Positions 4,562 to 8,325 of a DNA stretch of 8,325 nucleotides are shown piece after piece. The first letter of the stretch is position 1. Every line of letters starts with the position of its first letter. Source of the DNA: an uncultured Lachnospiraceae bacterium (GTDB lineage Bacteria > Bacillota > Clostridia > Lachnospirales > Lachnospiraceae); assembly GCA_949076555.1 (NCBI GenBank), contig CARUOB010000009.1, positions 59,597-67,921 on the forward strand. The letters are read 5' to 3'. The notes under the pieces are model-generated. The model was not told the origin of the DNA and ran no database searches. It saw nothing but the letters and a program-made list of their open reading frames with translations. The translations under genes and the position numbers were made by a program.

Positions 4562-7402
4562 TTACTCGGATTCCTTGTGTTTTCTTTGCAGGATCACTAA
4601 GGAAATGATGCCGGCAAGCAACATTAGCGCGAGGGCTGCGCCCCACAGAGGCATGTTCTGCTTTGTGTCGGGCTGTATCGCTGCGTTCCTGGCCGCTACC
4701 GCTCGGAGACTGATCGCGTTTTCGCTGGTCTTGTCTGTCTCCCCTTCGGGATAGAGCAGACCATAGTGTGACGCATTTGCCTGTAGATCCGTGGTATCGT
4801 CCATGGCTTCCGTCTCGTCCGACATACCCGGAATGTCTGGGGCATTCGGAACATCTAACCCGTCGGAATTGCCTGATTCGTCCGGTACATTCGGGGTACC
4901 CGTTCCGGAATCATCCGACCCGCCCGGTACATTCGGTGTGCCAGTGCTGGAATCATCCGACCCGCCCGGTACATTCGGTGTGCCCGTTCCGGAATCATTT
5001 GATCCGCCCGGTACATTCGGTGTGCCAGTGCCGGGATCATCCGACCCGTCCGGTACATTCGGGGTGCCGGTGTTGGAATCATCTGACCCATCTGGTATTT
5101 CCGGTGTGTTCGCATTGCCTGCATCATCAGGTACTTCCGGCGTATTCTGCCCGTCGGAGTTGTCCGGTACATCCGGTGTTTCCGGTATGTCTGTGCCGTC
5201 CGAACCGTTCGGCATATCCGGCGTGCCAGAACCGTCTGACCCGTCCGGCGTCTCCGGTGTACCCGTGTCGTCCGGATCATCCTGCCCTTCGGATGGCGTT
5301 GGAGCTTCCGGCGTTTCTTCCGGGTCGGGCGGGAGAGTAGGCCCCTCATTGCCAGAGATCGTTTCATCCGGTGTCAGCGTTTCGTCTTTGATGTCGCTGT
5401 CGGTGGGATCCTTCGTGGAGGGAGGGGGTGAACTGGACTCTTTTTCACCACAGACCGTGCACACACCGCCTTTGAAATTATGCTTTGTTAATTTGGCGAG
5501 TACCCGTTCTCCAAGGATCTCACAATAGAATATCTTTCCCTTATAAGTTGCAGTCGCCTTATAGAGCTCTTTACCTGCTTCTGCGCAACTCGCAGGTATT
5601 TTGTATATTCGTGCCACCTTCGGCGTAACGGGTTCATTTAGAGTACAGTTATTGCAAGCAATTGTTACGGTAATGTTGGGAGAAGCAGAAGCGGGGATCT
5701 GCCAAGAACCCCACTTTGGATCCAATATATGTCCCGTGGCCTTATTCGGCCCCTCTACCTTCGATTTTGGAATTTCATTTTTACAGGCTTTCTCTTTAAA
5801 ATATTTATTACAGTTGGAACATTTATAGCATTCTGTTATGTTTTCTTGGAGCGTATATTCTGGATCTGTGCAGGTCGCAGAAGAGTTGGTTATTTGCTTT
5901 GGATCCTTATCATGTCCCGTCCGTTCCTTCTCAACAACCTTCTCTTCCTTAAAGGTAATACCGTCTTTCTCCACAGAAGCTTTATAAACGGTCTCCCCGT
6001 CCTCCGTGCAGGTAGGCGCCGTCACCTCTTTTTCGATGGACGCTTTCAGCACGAACTCTTCTCCGCAGTCCTGACAGGTCAGAACCGCTTTGGCGGATTC
6101 GTATTTCTTCCAGTCCCACTTTGGCTCCTGATATACATGCGTATGTCCGTCGGAGTTAGCACTCGTGCTTTCCCCGGAGCTGGCATACGCCGGAGCGGTA
6201 TATGGTGCAGGGGCGGTATATGTCACCGCCTTTTTACTGCTGTCGTTGGTGTAGGCGAAGACCGTGCTGCCGTCGCTTTTGTTTGACTGTGTCCGGTACA
6301 CTGCTTTTCCGCCGAAGGCCGGGAGACCCGTCCCGCATGTCTGCGTCCAGACAACACTGCCGCCGTTTCCCTCATTTAAGGCATAGCAGACTTCGCCCGA
6401 AGCAAACTGCTGCCGTGTCATACCGACGCCGTAATTTCCTTTTTCCGTGCCGGTGATCAGATAGTAGCAGTTCACAAACGTACTTCCGGAGTGGTTATAG
6501 CCGCAAACGCTTCCCACATAATTGGTTCCGCCGCCGACTTCGCCGGTATTGAAGCAGCCGGAAACCAGTTTTTTGTTATAGCCGCAGATACCGCCTATGC
6601 TTGTGCTGTTTCCGATTACCGTTCCCGTATTGTAGCAGTCGGACGTCGCACTTTTGTTGTAACCACAGATGCCGCCTACATATTTACCGCCGTTTATGGC
6701 GCCTGTATTATAGCAGACATTGACTGTCGCACCGTTTTCATTGTAGCCGCAAACGCCGCCCGTGTACTTGTCGCCGCTGACGGAGGCTGCGCTGTAGCAG
6801 CCTGTTATGGTGCCTTTATTGATACCGCACAGACCGCCGGCATAACTGCCCGCAGATACACTGCCGCCTGACACGCCCAGATTTTTTATGATGCCTGCGT
6901 TGGCGCCAAACAGGCCCGCATAAGAGCCGCCCGGCTTTTGGCAGTACAGGCCGCTCACCGCGAAGGAGGCTCCGTCAAAGGTTCCTCTGTAGGGATGAGT
7001 ATTCGTTCCGATGGGAGTCCAGGAACCGGTGTCGGCGCCGCAAACGCCGGACAAATTGATGTTTTGTGTCAGAACCGCACATATTCCCGTATTCGGGGCG
7101 CCGCCTACACCGTTTACCGCATCGGCAAACTTGCGAAGCTGTGCAGCGTCCTTGATACGGTACGGATTTGTCTCCGTGCCGCTGCCCTCCAGATCCGAAG
7201 GGACAGCCGCGGGTGCTGCCGCGTGTTTTTTCGTTGTTTTTGGCTGTTTTGCAGGAGCTTCCTGTGGGTCCTGAGCTTCCGGCGCAGAAGTATCAAGGAT
7301 AACGATTGACGTTCTTTCCATGGTTGCCGCCATTGCAGTATTCGGTGTCAGCGCCAGCAACAGGCAGACAGTCAGGATAAAACTCCAAATTCTTCTTTGC
7401 AT
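4562..7402 (-). CDS. Large GLUG-repeat cell-surface protein
   Basis: This 946-residue protein is exported by a signal peptide (residues 1-25, cut after TAMA). Residues 66-157 lead into the repeats. Residues 158-318 hold about six GLUG repeats with the core GGxCGYN, followed by a conserved tail (about 319-370) typical of these proteins. Residues 420-653 form Cys/His modules with CxxC pairs at 443/446, 528/531, 583/586 and 648/651. Residues 654-860 are a Pro/Asp/Gly stalk including five 14-residue tandem repeats. A membrane helix (about 918-938) and a basic tail end the chain. The motif QPDTK (910-914) sits where a sortase signal would be. A longer in-frame start (7513) adds 37 residues before the signal peptide; the ATG at 7402 has AAAGGAGA 7 bases upstream and was chosen. 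The function is unknown, perhaps adhesion; GLUG proteins are often surface adhesins. Confidence 0.88.
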   Translation of the reverse strand: MQRRIWSFILTVCLLLALTPNTAMAATMERTSIVILDTSAPEAQDPQEAPAKQPKTTKKHAAAPAAVPSDLEGSGTETNPYRIKDAAQLRKFADAVNGVGGAPNTGICAVLTQNINLSGVCGADTGSWTPIGTNTHPYRGTFDGASFAVSGLYCQKPGGSYAGLFGANAGIIKNLGVSGGSVSAGSYAGGLCGINKGTITGCYSAASVSGDKYTGGVCGYNENGATVNVCYNTGAINGGKYVGGICGYNKSATSDCYNTGTVIGNSTSIGGICGYNKKLVSGCFNTGEVGGGTNYVGSVCGYNHSGSTFVNCYYLITGTEKGNYGVGMTRQQFASGEVCYALNEGNGGSVVWTQTCGTGLPAFGGKAVYRTQSNKSDGSTVFAYTNDSSKKAVTYTAPAPYTAPAYASSGESTSANSDGHTHVYQEPKWDWKKYESAKAVLTCQDCGEEFVLKASIEKEVTAPTCTEDGETVYKASVEKDGITFKEEKVVEKERTGHDKDPKQITNSSATCTDPEYTLQENITECYKCSNCNKYFKEKACKNEIPKSKVEGPNKATGHILDPKWGSWQIPASASPNITVTIACNNCTLNEPVTPKVARIYKIPASCAEAGKELYKATATYKGKIFYCEILGERVLAKLTKHNFKGGVCTVCGEKESSSPPPSTKDPTDSDIKDETLTPDETISGNEGPTLPPDPEETPEAPTPSEGQDDPDDTGTPETPDGSDGSGTPDMPNGSDGTDIPETPDVPDNSDGQNTPEVPDDAGNANTPEIPDGSDDSNTGTPNVPDGSDDPGTGTPNVPGGSNDSGTGTPNVPGGSDDSSTGTPNVPGGSDDSGTGTPNVPDESGNSDGLDVPNAPDIPGMSDETEAMDDTTDLQANASHYGLLYPEGETDKTSENAISLRAVAARNAAIQPDTKQNMPLWGAALALMLLAGIISLVILQRKHKESE
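4883..5092 (-). repeat. Five 42-bp tandem repeats encoding the stalk
   Basis: Five head-to-tail units of exactly 42 bases start at 4883, 4925, 4967, 5009 and 5051, each beginning CGGTACATTCGG on the + strand. They encode residues 771-840 of the surface protein as five 14-residue units with the core GTPNVP. More diverged copies extend rightward to about 5270. Because the unit is a multiple of three, gain or loss of copies keeps the frame and only changes stalk length. Confidence 0.95.
6464..6931 (-). repeat. GLUG repeat block (protein-level repeats)
   Basis: This stretch encodes residues 158-313 of the surface protein, about six units of 25-28 residues. The cores are GLFGAN, GGLCGIN, GGVCGYN, GGICGYN, GGICGYN and GSVCGYN. 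From the second unit on, each has one Cys in the core and another in a following CY or CF motif. The DNA copies are diverged, so this is an old duplication and not a recent array. Confidence 0.85.
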
Positions 7403-7427
7403 TCTGTAATCTCCTTTCAGAAAAGTG

Positions 7428-7457
7428 GATATTATGTCAACTAGTGAGTATAATATC
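7428..7457. promoter_or_regulatory. Interrupted palindrome in the surface-protein leader
   Basis: GATATTAT (7428-7435) and ATAATATC (7450-7457) form a perfect 8-bp inverted repeat with a 14-base spacer. The spacer is centred exactly on the palindrome ACTAGT (7440-7445). It lies just downstream of the predicted transcription start (near 7466) and before the ribosome site (7410-7417). It could be an operator acting as a roadblock, or an RNA hairpin in the leader. Confidence 0.45.
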
Positions 7458-7472
7458 GTTTCGTATAGAAGA

Positions 7473-7501
7473 AATATAGCACAAAACCGGTTCCGATACA
7501 A
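7473..7501 (-). promoter_or_regulatory. Promoter of the surface-protein gene
   Basis: On the - strand, TTGTAT (7496-7501), a 17-base spacer and TATATT (7473-7478) form a promoter. The -10 box is preceded by TGC, an extended -10 element that can offset the weak -35 box. The expected leader is about 64 bases. A perfect TTGACA further down (7434-7439) has no matching -10 box and is not used in this call. Confidence 0.6.
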
Positions 7502-7595
7502 CAACCCCCACACGATATTTGAGCCGTTTGACGAATTTTTGTCTGCATGAAACCAGACGGGGAAGATTTTCTCCCTGTGCGTGCGTGTGAATAAA

Positions 7596-7631
7596 AAAGG
7601 AGCCAGACCGGTATGAACGGTCAGCTCCTTT
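7596..7631 (-). terminator. Terminator of the right-edge gene
   Basis: An 8-bp stem, AAAGGAGC/GCTCCTTT, continues through a small bulge into five more base pairs (7596-7610 with 7618-7631) with a 7-base loop. On the - strand it is followed by a run of T, and it lies 29 bases after the stop codon at 7661-7663. It separates this gene from the surface-protein gene. Confidence 0.85.
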
Positions 7632-7660
7632 GAAGTGCTTTGTTAACTTTGTTTTCGGGT

Positions 7661-8325
7661 TTATTTTACGGTAAGGGAAGTGATATGCGGATTCACGCCT
7701 TCATACCAGTAAAGATAACCTTCCATATCAACTGTGTCGCCCACGTTTAAGCCCTTAACGGCCTGATAAACGTCAGTGCTGCTGTCACACAGGTAGGACT
7801 CCACTGTGAAGGTGTAGGTCTGTCCGTCCTTGGAAACATTGAAGTACAGGTCGCTTCCGTCCTCGCCGGAGCCGTCCCAGTTATAGAGGAAAGCGGCGCC
7901 GCTGTCGTCGGCGGCTTCCACGGTCATGCCTTTGAAGGACACGAACTCATTCTGGTGATCAATCAGCTCGTCCTTGCCGAGAAGATCGGTTACATCCGTG
8001 ACGGGTGCAACGTAATTGCCGTCCAGAATCTCGATGGATGCGCCTTCGGCAACTTCCACTTCGCCGGACCACTCGGTCTTGTAGCCGGTCACCTTGATTT
8101 TCGTGCCGGGTGTGAGCTTGGCGTAATCCGCCTCGGAGCAGACTGCGTTGTAAACGAAATATGCGCCGTCCTTATCCTGCGTGTAGAGGGTCGCTTTATC
8201 TTCCCACCAGGACTGTTTAGCCTGCACATATGTCTCGATGACCACTTCACTGTCAAGCGCGGCCGCCATGTACTCGTCGTGGGTCATAACGCCCTCGGAT
8301 TTCTTGTCTTCGCCGCCGTTTCCGC
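7661..8325 (-). CDS. Probable secreted protein with two OB-like domains, 5' end missing
   Basis: The frame is open to the right edge, so the gene is cut at its 5' end and the Met encoded at 8285-8287 is probably internal. Upstream of it the frame reads GNGGEDKKSEGV, a Gly/charged linker like those that follow the lipobox Cys of Firmicute lipoproteins; the signal itself is outside the window. Counting from that Met, residues 12-90 and 105-207 look like two related beta-barrel domains. Each ends in a similar strand pattern: TPGTKIKVTGYKTEW in the first and NVGDTVDMEGYLYWY in the second. This suggests an OB-fold duplication, a fold that binds oligonucleotides, sugars or proteins. No catalytic motif is visible. 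The stop at 7661 is followed by a terminator. Family membership below the fold level is not recognised, and lipid anchoring is inference. Confidence 0.75.
   Translation of the reverse strand, partial: GNGGEDKKSEGVMTHDEYMAAALDSEVVIETYVQAKQSWWEDKATLYTQDKDGAYFVYNAVCSEADYAKLTPGTKIKVTGYKTEWSGEVEVAEGASIEILDGNYVAPVTDVTDLLGKDELIDHQNEFVSFKGMTVEAADDSGAAFLYNWDGSGEDGSDLYFNVSKDGQTYTFTVESYLCDSSTDVYQAVKGLNVGDTVDMEGYLYWYEGVNPHITSLTVK

Noticed and set aside
4883..5092. The regular tandem array, considered as a CRISPR
   Set aside because: Units are contiguous 42-bp copies with no unique spacers and encode a protein repeat in frame.
4768..5528. Long + strand frames (190 and 245 codons) opposite the surface-protein stalk, with their own repeated sequence
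   Set aside because: The 42-bp repeats keep all frames open or repetitive together. The - strand frame continues through signal peptide, domains and anchor, so the + strand frames are shadows.
7403..7513. 37-codon N-terminal extension of the surface protein
   Set aside because: It would bury the signal peptide, crosses the predicted promoter and leader palindrome, and has no ribosome site, while the ATG at 7402 has an ideal one.

Overview
The window looks like a chromosomal segment of a gut-type Firmicute, probably Lachnospiraceae or a close relative in the Clostridia. The reasons are moderate GC with strong GGAGG-type ribosome sites, a LytTR/DUF3021 gene pair, a large GLUG-repeat surface protein with a Gram-positive style C-terminal anchor, and rho-independent terminators between units. 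The species cannot be fixed from sequence reading alone. I see no rRNA, tRNA, CRISPR array, insertion sequence, phage or integrase gene.

Layout, left to right. Positions 1-268 are a divergent control region: a leftward promoter (90-118) feeds a gene start that runs off the left edge, and a rightward promoter (195-223) feeds a small cupin gene (269-598). A 7-bp inverted repeat lies between the two promoters. Next on the + strand is a full-length three-domain Xaa-Pro aminopeptidase of family M24 (749-2539). It converges on a leftward two-gene operon, a LytTR DNA-binding protein (3041-3481) followed by a DUF3021 membrane protein (2563-3030), and a shared hairpin terminator overlaps the last codons of the latter. 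The operon has a clear promoter (3555-3583) whose -35 box sits inside an 8-bp inverted repeat, a good candidate operator.

A class II aldolase of the L-fuculose-phosphate type follows on the + strand (3750-4394). A bidirectional terminator (4436-4474) separates it from a 946-residue surface protein on the - strand (4562-7402). That protein has a signal peptide, GLUG repeats, CxxC modules, a Pro/Asp/Gly stalk encoded by 42-bp tandem repeats, and a membrane anchor preceded by an atypical sorting-like motif. Its upstream region has a good promoter and an interrupted palindrome in the 5' leader. At the right edge is the 3' part of a leftward gene for a probable secreted or lipid-anchored protein with two OB-like beta domains (7661 to beyond 8325), with its own terminator.

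The genes appear to be separate transcription units and do not form one pathway. The aminopeptidase and aldolase are cytoplasmic housekeeping or catabolic enzymes. The LytTR/DUF3021 pair is a self-contained regulator and membrane partner. The two proteins on the right are cell-envelope proteins. I found no convincing evidence of a wholly new multi-gene system. The best leads are the regulatory palindromes, the unusual surface protein and the unresolved gene start at the left edge.
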